A DNA stretch of 64,000 nucleotides from Sphingomonas guangdongensis (GTDB lineage: Bacteria; Pseudomonadota; Alphaproteobacteria; Sphingomonadales; Sphingomonadaceae): contig NZ_OBMI01000001.1 of NCBI RefSeq assembly GCF_900199185.1, forward strand, positions 558,001 to 622,000, given 5' to 3'. A program made the position numbers and the translations under genes. The notes beneath the pieces were generated by a model. The model did no database searches. It was not told where the DNA came from and worked only from the letters and a program-made list of their open reading frames with translations. Positions 41,357 to 50,048 of this stretch are shown here, piece by piece (position 1 is the first letter of the stretch; each line of letters opens with the position of its first letter).

Positions 41357-42765
41357 GCGCCCTGCAGCGGGGTGCGGATCGTCAGCGCGGACAGGAGGAA
41401 GCACGGCGCCGCCAGCGCATAGGCGAGGCACGCCGCCATCAGCCCGCCGCGCAGGCCAGCCGCCGACGCCGCCGCACAAGCATCGTGCAGCAGCGCCGCC
41501 GCACCCGCCGGCGCCTTCCCGCCCGGGCAGACCGCGGTGAAGCTGCCGAGCGCGTCGGGAAAGGCCCGAGCCGCCGCCAGGTCGCTCGCCACCCCGACGA
41601 TCAGCGGGCCGCAGCCGGTGCCGAGCACGATCACCGCCACCATCAGGATCGCGGTGGCGGTGGTCCGCATGTGCGGCGGCGCCATGTTCTGGAGCGCGGC
41701 GTAGTTGGGCCCGTTCTTCAGGTCGTTGAACAGGTTGGCGACGATCAGGAAGAGGACGGCGGCCTGCCAGGTCGGGCGGGTGAAGGTGATCAGGAAGAAC
41801 AGCCCTGCTCCCGCCGCCGCGACCGCGCACATGCCGGGGTAGGACCGCCCGTAGCGCCCGGCGAAGCGATCGGCGAGCCAGCCGCCGGCGAAGGTGCCGA
41901 CCAGACCCGCGACGCCGAGGCCCGCCGCCGTCACCATGCCGACCTGTGCCAGCGTCAGGTCGTACTGGCGCAGGAAATAGCTGGCGGTGAAGATGTTGGT
42001 CGCGCCGACCGCCCAGCCCATGAAGACCGAGGCAAGGAACAGCCAGCGAAAGCAGCGCAGGCGAAGCAGCAGCCGGAGGTCGTCCCGGAACCGACCCGCC
42101 GGCGCGCGCGACACCAGCGTGTTCGCGGCATCGTCGCGCGGTTCCCGCAAGGTGAGCCGTAGCAGCACGGCAAGCGCGATGCCCGGCAGCCCGACCACCG
42201 CAAACGCCACCCGCCAGCCATAGGTCATCGCCACGAAGCCGCCGATCAGCGGGGCCAGCATCTGCGCCAGCGGGATGCTGGTGGTGAGCACCGCGAGCGC
42301 GAGCCCGCGGCGCTGCGGCGGAAAGGTGTCCGCCACCAGCGAGTGGCTGACCGGGGTGCAGGCCCCCTCCCCCGCGCCGACACCCAGTCGCGCCAGGACC
42401 AGGTGGCCGAAGCTGCCCGCCACGCCGCACAGCGCGGTCATGCCCGACCACAGCGCGAGCGCGAGCGACAGCACGGAGATCCGGTTCACCCGCTCCGCGA
42501 TGCGCGCCGCCGGGATGCCGGCGAAGGAGTAGAGGATCGCAAAGGCCGGGCCGCTGATCATCCCGAGCTGCCAGTCCTGGAGCGCGAGGTCGCGCTTGAT
42601 CGGCTCCTGCAGGATCGCAAGCACGCCGCGGTCGAGGTAGTTGCAGATGTTGACCAAGACCAGCAGCACCAGGACGTAGATCTGCGCCCGGGTCCAGCCC
42701 GCCGCGCGAGGGAACGTACCGGCCGGCGACGGCGCGGCGAGCGCGTCCTGTTCCTCGATCGCCAT
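41335..42765 (-). CDS. MFS transporter (spinster/organic acid type)
   Basis: 476 residues from the ATG at 42765, with twelve membrane spans. Motifs: NICNYLDRGVLAILQEPI (TM1), MISGPAFAILYSFAGIPAAR (TM2/loop) and LARLGVGAGEGACTPVSHSL (TM4), typical of the spinster-like and organic-acid porters of the superfamily. It diverges from the CoA-transferase gene across a 170-bp promoter region, so it is a good candidate for uptake of the acid handled by that operon. Confidence 0.85.
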   Translation of the reverse strand: MAIEEQDALAAPSPAGTFPRAAGWTRAQIYVLVLLVLVNICNYLDRGVLAILQEPIKRDLALQDWQLGMISGPAFAILYSFAGIPAARIAERVNRISVLSLALALWSGMTALCGVAGSFGHLVLARLGVGAGEGACTPVSHSLVADTFPPQRRGLALAVLTTSIPLAQMLAPLIGGFVAMTYGWRVAFAVVGLPGIALAVLLRLTLREPRDDAANTLVSRAPAGRFRDDLRLLLRLRCFRWLFLASVFMGWAVGATNIFTASYFLRQYDLTLAQVGMVTAAGLGVAGLVGTFAGGWLADRFAGRYGRSYPGMCAVAAAGAGLFFLITFTRPTWQAAVLFLIVANLFNDLKNGPNYAALQNMAPPHMRTTATAILMVAVIVLGTGCGPLIVGVASDLAAARAFPDALGSFTAVCPGGKAPAGAAALLHDACAAASAAGLRGGLMAACLAYALAAPCFLLSALTIRTPLQGAQDPREA

Positions 42766-42937
42766 CAACGTGTCGCGGCTCGAACGGGTGTGTGGTCGTG
42801 ACGCATCGGACCTCTCCTCGCGGGCGGTGCCCGCTCGATTTTTCTGCCAGCGATGCTCGACAGGCGCTTGCCGAAAGTCAAGTTATATGACTAATTGGCT
42901 TCTGTATTGTTTGTTAGCAAGACGATCTGGAGAGGTC

Positions 42938-44173
42938 ATGGAGAGTGCAAGCCAGTCGGGTCGCCAGGCGACCCCGCAAGCATCCCGGCCGCTGGAGGGT
43001 ATTCGCGTCCTCGACCTGAGCCACGCATTGTCAGGTCCGACCTGCACCAACATGCTGGCGATGCTGGGCGCGGAGGTGGTCAAGGTCGAGCGGCCGGGCG
43101 TCGGCGACGATTTCCGCCACTATACGGAACACGCCGGGCTGCCGGGGATGAGCCTGCCCTTTGCCTCGGCCAACATGGGCAAGAAATCGATCACGCTCGA
43201 CCTCAAGAACCCGGCCGCGATCGCGGTGGTGCACGCGCTGGTCGAGCGCAGCGACGTGCTGGTGGAGAACTTCCGCCCCGGCGTCGCTGCCAAGATCGGG
43301 CTGTCGCCGGGCGACCTCCAGGCGCGCAATCCCCGGCTCGTCTACGCCTCGATCAGCGGCTTCGGGCAGACCGGCACGCTGCGCGACTGGACCGCGTACG
43401 ACCACATCGTCCAGGCGATGTCGGGCATCATGTGGATGAACGGCAATCCGGATGATGAGCCGATGAAGGTCGGCTTTCCGATCATCGACACCTTCAGTGG
43501 CTACATGGCGGTGATCGGCATCCTCGCCGCGCTGCAGCGGCGCGAACGCACCGGCACCGGCGATTTCGTCGACGTCGCGATGCTCGACAGCGCCTTCAAC
43601 CTGCTGGGCGCCGCAGTCCCCACCTACTTCTACACGGGCGAGGTGCGCGGGCGGACGGGGAACAAGGGTTACCGCCTTGTCGCGACGGCGGAGACGTACC
43701 GGACGGCGAACGGCTACATCTCGATCGGCGCCAACCACCAGCACCAGATCGAGGCGCTGTGCGACGTGCTCCACTGCCGCTGGCTGATCGCCGACCCGCG
43801 GTTCGCCACCCACGCCGACCGGGTTGCCAACCACGAGGCGCTGCGTACCGCGCTCGCCGCGATCTTTCGCGAGCACAATGGCGAGGACATCGAGGAGCAG
43901 CTCGCCGCGCGGCACGTGCCGGTCGCGATCGTCCGCAACCTGGGCCAAGTGCTGAAGCACCCGCACTTCGAGGAGCGGCGCATCTTCCTGGAGGGCGAAC
44001 TGCCCGGCAGCGAGCAGCCGCTGAAGGTGGTGGGGCCGGGCTTCCAGCTCGCGAGCGGCCCGATGAGCGCGGGCGCGGTCCCGACGCTCGGGCAGCACAC
44101 CGACGAGGTGCTGGCGAGCCTGGGACTCGGCGACGATGCGATCGCCGCGCTGCACGCGAGCGGCGCGACCTGA
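42938..44173 (+). CDS. Family III (CaiB/BaiF) CoA-transferase
   Basis: 411 residues from the ATG at 42938, which follows a GGAGAGG site; the frame is open further up but without a better start. It shows the family opening RPLEGIRVLDLSHALSGPTC, LGAEVVKVERPGVGDDFR, GKKSITLDLKNPAAI, VLVENFRPGVAAKIGLSP and the catalytic Asp in FVDVAMLDSAFNLL. These enzymes load an acid with CoA from another CoA ester without ATP. It is first in a run of seven same-strand genes ending with a MarR regulator, so it probably activates the pathway substrate. Confidence 0.92.
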   Translation: MESASQSGRQATPQASRPLEGIRVLDLSHALSGPTCTNMLAMLGAEVVKVERPGVGDDFRHYTEHAGLPGMSLPFASANMGKKSITLDLKNPAAIAVVHALVERSDVLVENFRPGVAAKIGLSPGDLQARNPRLVYASISGFGQTGTLRDWTAYDHIVQAMSGIMWMNGNPDDEPMKVGFPIIDTFSGYMAVIGILAALQRRERTGTGDFVDVAMLDSAFNLLGAAVPTYFYTGEVRGRTGNKGYRLVATAETYRTANGYISIGANHQHQIEALCDVLHCRWLIADPRFATHADRVANHEALRTALAAIFREHNGEDIEEQLAARHVPVAIVRNLGQVLKHPHFEERRIFLEGELPGSEQPLKVVGPGFQLASGPMSAGAVPTLGQHTDEVLASLGLGDDAIAALHASGAT

Positions 44174-44229
44174 CCGGCCCGAGCACCCGACCAACGCCGA
44201 AACGGCGCACGACCGACAACAAAGAAAAG

Positions 44230-46941
44230 ATGAGGAGAGGTTCGTTGCACTACATCGCTGTCACCCCGCTGTGCCTGGCGCTCGCCTTTCCGGCCGCGGC
44301 CCAGACCAACACGGACCCGGTTGCGCCGCCTCCGGCGCAGAACCCTTCGGCCCCGTCGGGCGAGCAGGAGCAGGTGGTCCCGGAGGACACCGCCGCCGAC
44401 ATCATCGTGACGGGCAGCCGCATCCGCGGCACCGGGCCGGTGGGTTCAGCCGTGATCTCGGTCGGCGCGGACCAGGTGGTCGCGCAGCCGACCGCGACCG
44501 TCGGCGAGTTCCTGCGCAAGGTGCCGCAGATCCAGGGCTTCGGTGTCGACGCCTCCTCCCCCTCCGTCAGCGGCGGTCAGGGCGGCACCAACACCACCCG
44601 CGGCAGCGCGCTCAACCTGCGCGGGGTCGGCCCGCAGGCGACCCTGACGCTGATCGACGGGCAGCGACTGTCGTTCAGCGGCGTGTCGTCCAACTACGTC
44701 GACGCCTCGGCGATTCCGAGCATCGCCATTGAGCGGATCGAGGTGGTGCCGGACGGCTCCTCCGCGGTCTATGGCTCGGACGCGGTCGCGGGCGTCGTCA
44801 ACTTTATCCTGCGCAAGGACTATGAGGGGCTCCAGGCGCGCGGTCGCTACGGCTTCGCCGACGGCTACTGGTTGGCGCAGGGCAGCTTGCTCGCCGGGCA
44901 GCGCTGGGGCAGCGGCGGCGTGACGCTCGCCTATGAATACACCCGCAACGACAATCTGAACGGCGGCGAGCGCGACTACAACCGGTCCGACCTGCGCGAG
45001 TTCGGCGGCAGCGACCTGCGCAACAGCCAGTGCAGCCCGGGCAACATCGTGGTCGGCGGGCAATCCTACGCGATTCCCGCGGGCGGCGTGACCCCCGCGA
45101 CCGCCAATCAACTGCGGGCCGGAACCCGCAACCTGTGCGAGAATTTGCGCTTCGGCGACATCCTCCCGCGGGAGGAGCGCCACCGCGTCTACGGCTACCT
45201 CGAGCAGGAGGTCGGCGACCGCATCACCCTCCATGCGCAGGGGCTCTACTCGGCGCGCGACTATACCTCGCTGGCGATCCAGCAGGGATCGACCACCAAC
45301 ATCGTCAGCCTGACGGTGCCAAACACCAACCCGTTCTTTGTCCGCCCGGTCGGCAGCACCGCAACCTCGGTGACCGTGGAATACGACTTCACGCCGCTGC
45401 TCGGCCCGATCCGTCAGCAGGGCACCACCAACACGCTGTTCGCGACCGGCGGCATCGCCTGGGAAGTGACGGACGCGTGGAAGGTTAGCCTCGACGGGTT
45501 CTACACCTCCGACTTCAGCGAACAGAACACGCGCCGACCGGAAACCGCGACGCTGACGGCGCGGCTGCGCAGCAGCGATCCGACCCAGGCGTTCAATCCC
45601 TTCGGCGGCACCAACAGCCCCGCGGTGCTCGACGCGATCTACTCGGGCCTCTTCAACCCGTATGCGGTCAGCCGCACCCGCGGCGGATCGATCCAGGCCG
45701 ACGGGCCGCTGGTCGCACTGCCCGGCGGCGACGTGCGGCTGGCGATCGGCGGCGAGTTTGTCCGCTACACCTCCGATGCCGGCAGCCGCCAGGGCACCGC
45801 GGCCGCTCCGTCGATCATCAACAACCCGAAGCTCAGCCGCAACCAGAAGTCGGCCTATGCCGAGCTCTACGTGCCCGTGTTCGGCACGGCGAACGCGGCG
45901 CCGGGGCTGGAGCGGCTCGATCTGTCCGCCGCCGTCCGTTACGACGACTATGACGACGTCGGCAGCACCACCAATCCCAAGATCGGGCTCAACTGGTCGC
46001 CGGTCGCCGGGCTGCTGTTCAAGGGGAGCTATGGCACCTCCTTCCGGGCGCCCGGGCTCCAGGATCTGCCGCTGCTGCGCACGGGCGCGAGCCTGACGGT
46101 TGCGACGCTGACCGACCGCCAGTCGCCGACCGGGTCGAGCGTCGGGCTGACCCTTAATGCCGGCAACCCGGATCTGACGCCGGAGACGGCGGAGACCTGG
46201 TCCGCGACCGTCCAGGTCAACCCGACGCAGATCCGCGGGCTGCAGCTCAGCGCGACCTATTTTTCGCTGCTCTACAAGGACCTGATCGGTTTCCCGCCGC
46301 GGACCTCGCAGAGCCTGCTGGATGCGAACTACAGCTTCGCGGTGACGCGCAATCCCAGTGACGCGCTGATCCAATCGTATCTCGACCGCGGGCTCGTCAT
46401 CAACGGCGTGCGGCCGCCCGTCATCGCCTTCCTGTACGACGGCTCGGCGCAGAACCTGGGCTCGATCAGCACCTCCGGCTTCGACTTCGACGCGAGCTAC
46501 GCGTTCGAGGCCGGGGCGAGCCGCTTCGACATCGGCGTGAACGGCAGCTACGTCCTCAACTACGACTTTGCGGTGACCCAGATCGCGACCCCGGTCGAGC
46601 AGACCGGCCGCATCAACTTCCCGGTCGAGTTCCGCGCCCGCGCCTATGCCGGATGGGAGCTGAACGGCTTCTCCGTCGGGGCGACGCTGAACCACGTCGG
46701 CGGGTACAGCAACACGCTGGTCACGCCCAACCAGCGGGTGTCGAGCTGGAACCCCATCGACCTGAACGTCGCCTATGAGTTCCGGAGCGCCGGGCTGCTG
46801 AACGGGCTGTCGCTCGGCGTCAACGTCACCAACCTGCTCGACGAGGATCCCCCCTTCGTCAACATCGTCGGCGGCTTCGATCCCGGGCAGGCGAGCGCGG
46901 TCGGGCGCCTGGTCGCCTTCACGCTCGCCAAGAAGTTCTGA
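44230..46941 (+). CDS. TonB-dependent receptor of the dehydratase-like cluster
   Basis: About 903 residues from the ATG at 44230; a TTG at 44245 behind GAGGAGAGG is a possible alternative. A signal peptide (YIAVTPLCLALAFPAAAQ) and a Pro-rich linker are followed by the TonB box DIIVTGSRIRGTGP and a plug (ALNLRGVGPQATLTLIDGQR, VVPDGSSAVYGSDAVAGVVN). The barrel ends GRLVAFTLAKKF. It has no STN domain. Being inside the catabolic run, it probably brings the starting compound across the outer membrane. Confidence 0.9.
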   Translation: MRRGSLHYIAVTPLCLALAFPAAAQTNTDPVAPPPAQNPSAPSGEQEQVVPEDTAADIIVTGSRIRGTGPVGSAVISVGADQVVAQPTATVGEFLRKVPQIQGFGVDASSPSVSGGQGGTNTTRGSALNLRGVGPQATLTLIDGQRLSFSGVSSNYVDASAIPSIAIERIEVVPDGSSAVYGSDAVAGVVNFILRKDYEGLQARGRYGFADGYWLAQGSLLAGQRWGSGGVTLAYEYTRNDNLNGGERDYNRSDLREFGGSDLRNSQCSPGNIVVGGQSYAIPAGGVTPATANQLRAGTRNLCENLRFGDILPREERHRVYGYLEQEVGDRITLHAQGLYSARDYTSLAIQQGSTTNIVSLTVPNTNPFFVRPVGSTATSVTVEYDFTPLLGPIRQQGTTNTLFATGGIAWEVTDAWKVSLDGFYTSDFSEQNTRRPETATLTARLRSSDPTQAFNPFGGTNSPAVLDAIYSGLFNPYAVSRTRGGSIQADGPLVALPGGDVRLAIGGEFVRYTSDAGSRQGTAAAPSIINNPKLSRNQKSAYAELYVPVFGTANAAPGLERLDLSAAVRYDDYDDVGSTTNPKIGLNWSPVAGLLFKGSYGTSFRAPGLQDLPLLRTGASLTVATLTDRQSPTGSSVGLTLNAGNPDLTPETAETWSATVQVNPTQIRGLQLSATYFSLLYKDLIGFPPRTSQSLLDANYSFAVTRNPSDALIQSYLDRGLVINGVRPPVIAFLYDGSAQNLGSISTSGFDFDASYAFEAGASRFDIGVNGSYVLNYDFAVTQIATPVEQTGRINFPVEFRARAYAGWELNGFSVGATLNHVGGYSNTLVTPNQRVSSWNPIDLNVAYEFRSAGLLNGLSLGVNVTNLLDEDPPFVNIVGGFDPGQASAVGRLVAFTLAKKF

Positions 46942-46945
46942 CGCC

Positions 46946-47899
46946 TTGCCCGACGGCGACGATCTCCCTTCCCTGCTCGGCTTCTTCGAGGGGCGGCAGC
47001 CGCCGGCACCGGCCTGGTTCACGGCCGCGCTGGCTGACGCCCCGGCGCGCGCGACCTTCGATGCGGACGGCGCGGCGATCGAGCTGCTGACCTGGGGCGA
47101 GCGCGGCCGGCCCGGGCTGCTCTTTCTCCACGGCAACGCGGCGCACGCCGACTGGTGGAGCTTTATCGCGCCCTTCTTCGCCGCCACGCACCGCTGCGCC
47201 GCGATCTCCTGGTCGGGGATGGGCGGTTCCGCGTGGCGGCAAAGCTACTCGGTCGCGCAGTTCGCGGCCGAGCTGCTCGGCGCGACCGACGCGGGCGACC
47301 TCGCCGCCGCGGGACCGCCGATCGTCGTCGCGCACAGCTTCGGCGGTATCCCGCTGATCTACACCGCCGCGCACCATCCCGAGCGGCTCGGCGGCGGGAT
47401 CATGGTCGACAGCTTCGTTCCCCCGCCCGCGCGCAAACGGCCGAGCTGGCTGGTGACCGGTCGTGCGCCCGGCCGCTACCCGACGCTCGCCGCCGCACTC
47501 GCCCGCTACCGCTTCGCGCCGCCGCAGACAAGCGAACACCTCTACGCCGTCGACCACCTCGCGCGCGGGTCGCTGCACCAGGTCGCCGCGGACGCGAACG
47601 GCCCGGCGGGGTGGACGTGGCGCTTCGACCCGAACCTCTGGGCGACCCTCGACCGCACCGCGGCCGACGCGCTCGTGCCGCAGGCGCGCGTGCCGATCGG
47701 CCTCCTCCACGGCGCGGAGTCGGCGCTGGTCGGGGAGGATCACGTCGCCCACCTCAGCGCGCAGCTGCCCGACTGCCGCTTCGTCGCGGCGGTGCCGGGC
47801 GCGCGCCATCACATCATGGTCGATCAGCCGCTCGCGCTGGTCGCCGCGCTCCGCGTGGGCATATCCGCGCTCTCAGCTCCGGGAAGGAACATGGCATGA
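46946..47899 (+). CDS. Alpha/beta hydrolase
   Basis: 317 residues starting at a TTG 5 bp after the receptor's stop. Fold motifs: GLLFLHGNAAHADWW (HG oxyanion), IVVAHSFGGIPLIY (nucleophile Ser in a GxSxG-like HSFGG), VPIGLLHGAESALV (acid region) and GARHHIMVDQP (catalytic His). No signal peptide. In this setting it could hydrolyse an ester or a CoA thioester in the pathway. It overlaps the reductase gene by 4 bp (ATGA). Confidence 0.88.
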   Translation: MPDGDDLPSLLGFFEGRQPPAPAWFTAALADAPARATFDADGAAIELLTWGERGRPGLLFLHGNAAHADWWSFIAPFFAATHRCAAISWSGMGGSAWRQSYSVAQFAAELLGATDAGDLAAAGPPIVVAHSFGGIPLIYTAAHHPERLGGGIMVDSFVPPPARKRPSWLVTGRAPGRYPTLAAALARYRFAPPQTSEHLYAVDHLARGSLHQVAADANGPAGWTWRFDPNLWATLDRTAADALVPQARVPIGLLHGAESALVGEDHVAHLSAQLPDCRFVAAVPGARHHIMVDQPLALVAALRVGISALSAPGRNMA

Positions 47900-48903
47900 G
47901 GATCTGGCATAGCGAGGCGGTCGGCGGGCCGGAGACCCTCCGGCTGACGGACACGGTTTCGCCCGCGCCGATGGCCGACGAGGTAGTCGTCCAGGTCGCC
48001 GCCTGCGGGATCAACTTTCCCGACAGCCTGATCATCCGCGACCTCTACCAGTTCAAACCCGAGCGTCCGTTCGCGCCCGGCGGGGAGATCGCGGGCGTAG
48101 TGACGCAGGTCGGGTCGGCGGTCACCGCGCTCGCGGTCGGCGACCGGGTGATCGCGCGCACCGGCTGGGGCGGCCTGGCGGAGGAGGTCGCGGTTGCCGC
48201 GCACAAGTGCGCGCCGCTGCCCGAGGGCATGTCGATGGCGGAGGGTGCCGCGTTCCTCTTCACCTATCTCACCTCCTACCACGCGCTGGTGCAGCGCGGC
48301 CGGATCGCGGCCGGTGAGCACGTATTGGTGCTGGGCGCGGCGGGCGGGACCGGGATCGCCGCGATCGAGATCGCCAAGGCGCTGGGTGCCACCGTCGTCG
48401 CCGCCTGCTCGAGCGCGGAGAAGGCGAACTTCGCACGAGCGAGCGGCGCGGACGCGGCAATCGTCTACGACCGCGGCCCGCTCGACAAGGATGCAGCGCG
48501 TGGCCTCGGCCAGCGCTTTAAGGAAGCGGGTGGCGCGCGCGGCTTCGACATCGTCTACGACCCAGTCGGCGGCGACTATGCCGAGCCTGCCTTCCGCGCG
48601 CTCGCCTGGAAAGGCCGTTACCTGGTCGTGGGTTTCACCGCCGGCATCCCGCGCCTTCCCTTCAACCTGCCGCTGCTGAAGGGCGCGGAGATCGTCGGGG
48701 TCTTTAACGGCGGCTTGCAGACCAACGAGCCGGCAGTCGCGGCGCAGAATGTCCGTGACCTGGTCGCGCTGTTCGTGGCCGGCCGCATCCGCCCCCGCGT
48801 GTCGCAGGTCTTTTCCTTCGCAGACGCACCGGCCGCGATCGCCGCGATCGCCGACCGGCAGGCGCTCGGCAAGCTGGTAGTCCAGGTCGGGGACGTCGCG
48901 TGA
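47896..48903 (+). CDS. MDR-family NADPH:quinone/enoyl reductase
   Basis: 335 residues from an ATG overlapping the hydrolase stop. GroES-like N-terminal half (VVVQVAACGINFPDSLIIRD, PFAPGGEIAGVVTQVG) and a Rossmann half with VLVLGAAGGTGIAAIEIAKA. The zinc-binding cysteines of alcohol dehydrogenases are absent, as in quinone oxidoreductase and acryloyl-CoA reductase types. It may reduce an enoyl-CoA made by the dehydratase-like pair; this is inferred from order alone. It overlaps the next gene by 4 bp (GTGA). Confidence 0.88.
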   Translation: MRIWHSEAVGGPETLRLTDTVSPAPMADEVVVQVAACGINFPDSLIIRDLYQFKPERPFAPGGEIAGVVTQVGSAVTALAVGDRVIARTGWGGLAEEVAVAAHKCAPLPEGMSMAEGAAFLFTYLTSYHALVQRGRIAAGEHVLVLGAAGGTGIAAIEIAKALGATVVAACSSAEKANFARASGADAAIVYDRGPLDKDAARGLGQRFKEAGGARGFDIVYDPVGGDYAEPAFRALAWKGRYLVVGFTAGIPRLPFNLPLLKGAEIVGVFNGGLQTNEPAVAAQNVRDLVALFVAGRIRPRVSQVFSFADAPAAIAAIADRQALGKLVVQVGDVA

Positions 48904-50048
48904 CGGGAGCCGACGCGCTCGCGCGCATCCGCGCCGTCTATGCCGATCGGCTGGGCGAAGCGCGCCGCCGCCGTGCCGCCGGTGCGACGCTGGTCGGCTA
49001 CTTCCTGAACGCCGTGCCGGTCGAGCTGATCCTCGCCGCCGGGCTCGATCCGATCCGGCTGGTCGGCGATCCCGCGCGGCGGTCCCCGCTCACTGAGCGC
49101 TACCTGGAGGAGTATTTCGACGGCGAGGTCCAGTCGCTGTTCGGCGCCGCGATGGAGGGCGACTTCGCCGACATGAGCCTGCTGGTGATCCCGCGCACGG
49201 CCGAGACCTACCTTCAGCTCTACTATTTCCTGAAAGAGATCCCGAAATGGGAGCTGCAGGCGAGCGTGCCGCCGCTCCATCTCTTCGACCTGTTGCAGAC
49301 GCCGCACTGGACGGTCGCGCAGTACGACCTCGGCCGGATGCGGGCACTCGCCGCGCGCCTGGAGGAGATCGGCGGCGCCCGGATCGACGAAGCGGCGCTC
49401 CGCACGGCGATCGCGACCTGCAACCGGCTGCGCAGCTTGCTCGGGCAAGCGAGTACGCTCTGGCAGGGCGACGCTCCATCCCTCTCCGGCGTCGATGCGC
49501 TCGCCGTCATCGCGGCGGCGTCAGTGCTCCATCCGGACGAGGCCGTGCCGGCGCTTGAGGCCCTGGTCGCCGATCCGCCGCCGGTCCGCCGCGACGATCG
49601 GCCGCGCGTGCTGCTGAAGGGCAGCCCGCAGAGCGATCCGCGCGTGACCGCGCTGATCGAGGAGGCGGGTGCCCGCGTCGTCGCGCACGACCATGTCGCC
49701 GGAGACACCACCTATGACACGCTGGTGAGCGAGGGCGGCGATCCGTGGGAAGCGCTTGTCCACCACTATCAGCTCGGCATCCCGGGGCTGCGCGCCTACC
49801 CTCAGCGCGCGCAGGACCAGCGCTTCCTGGCGCTCGTCGAACGAAGCCGGGCCGAGGTGGTGATCTTCTTCCACGACCAGTACGACGACACGCTCGGCTG
49901 GGAGTATCCGGATCAGAAGAAGCTGCTCGACGCGCGCGGCATCCCGTCGCTGTTCCTGAAGCAGCAGCCCTACCTCGACCCGCCCGTCGCCGAGCAGCAC
50001 GCGGCGGTCGCCGGCTTCCTCGCCACGCTCCAGAAAGTGCCCGCATGA
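48900..50048 (+). CDS. 2-hydroxyacyl-CoA dehydratase family subunit (HgdB-like) lacking cluster cysteines
   Basis: 382 residues from a GTG. Domain outline matches the D component of 2-hydroxyacyl-CoA dehydratases: VGYFLNAVPVELILAAGLDP at the start, GARIDEAALRTAIATCNRLR in the middle, RPRVLLKGSPQSDPRVTALI, and VVIFFHDQYDDTLGWEYPDQ near the end. Known members bind a [4Fe-4S] cluster through Cys in three blocks. Here those positions read LLVIPRTAETYLQ and FFHDQYDDT, and the only Cys in the protein is C174, outside those blocks. The chemistry must therefore differ, or the subunit is structural. No activator ATPase is encoded nearby. Confidence 0.8.
   Translation: MTGADALARIRAVYADRLGEARRRRAAGATLVGYFLNAVPVELILAAGLDPIRLVGDPARRSPLTERYLEEYFDGEVQSLFGAAMEGDFADMSLLVIPRTAETYLQLYYFLKEIPKWELQASVPPLHLFDLLQTPHWTVAQYDLGRMRALAARLEEIGGARIDEAALRTAIATCNRLRSLLGQASTLWQGDAPSLSGVDALAVIAAASVLHPDEAVPALEALVADPPPVRRDDRPRVLLKGSPQSDPRVTALIEEAGARVVAHDHVAGDTTYDTLVSEGGDPWEALVHHYQLGIPGLRAYPQRAQDQRFLALVERSRAEVVIFFHDQYDDTLGWEYPDQKKLLDARGIPSLFLKQQPYLDPPVAEQHAAVAGFLATLQKVPA

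Noticed and set aside
39821..42451. 876-residue minus-strand open frame
   Set aside because: It runs across the real MFS genes in another frame and through the CoA-transferase pseudogene; low-complexity Arg/Gly sequence, no domain.
44446..47187. 913-residue minus-strand open frame
   Set aside because: Antisense of the TonB receptor and hydrolase, both of which have clear motifs on the plus strand.
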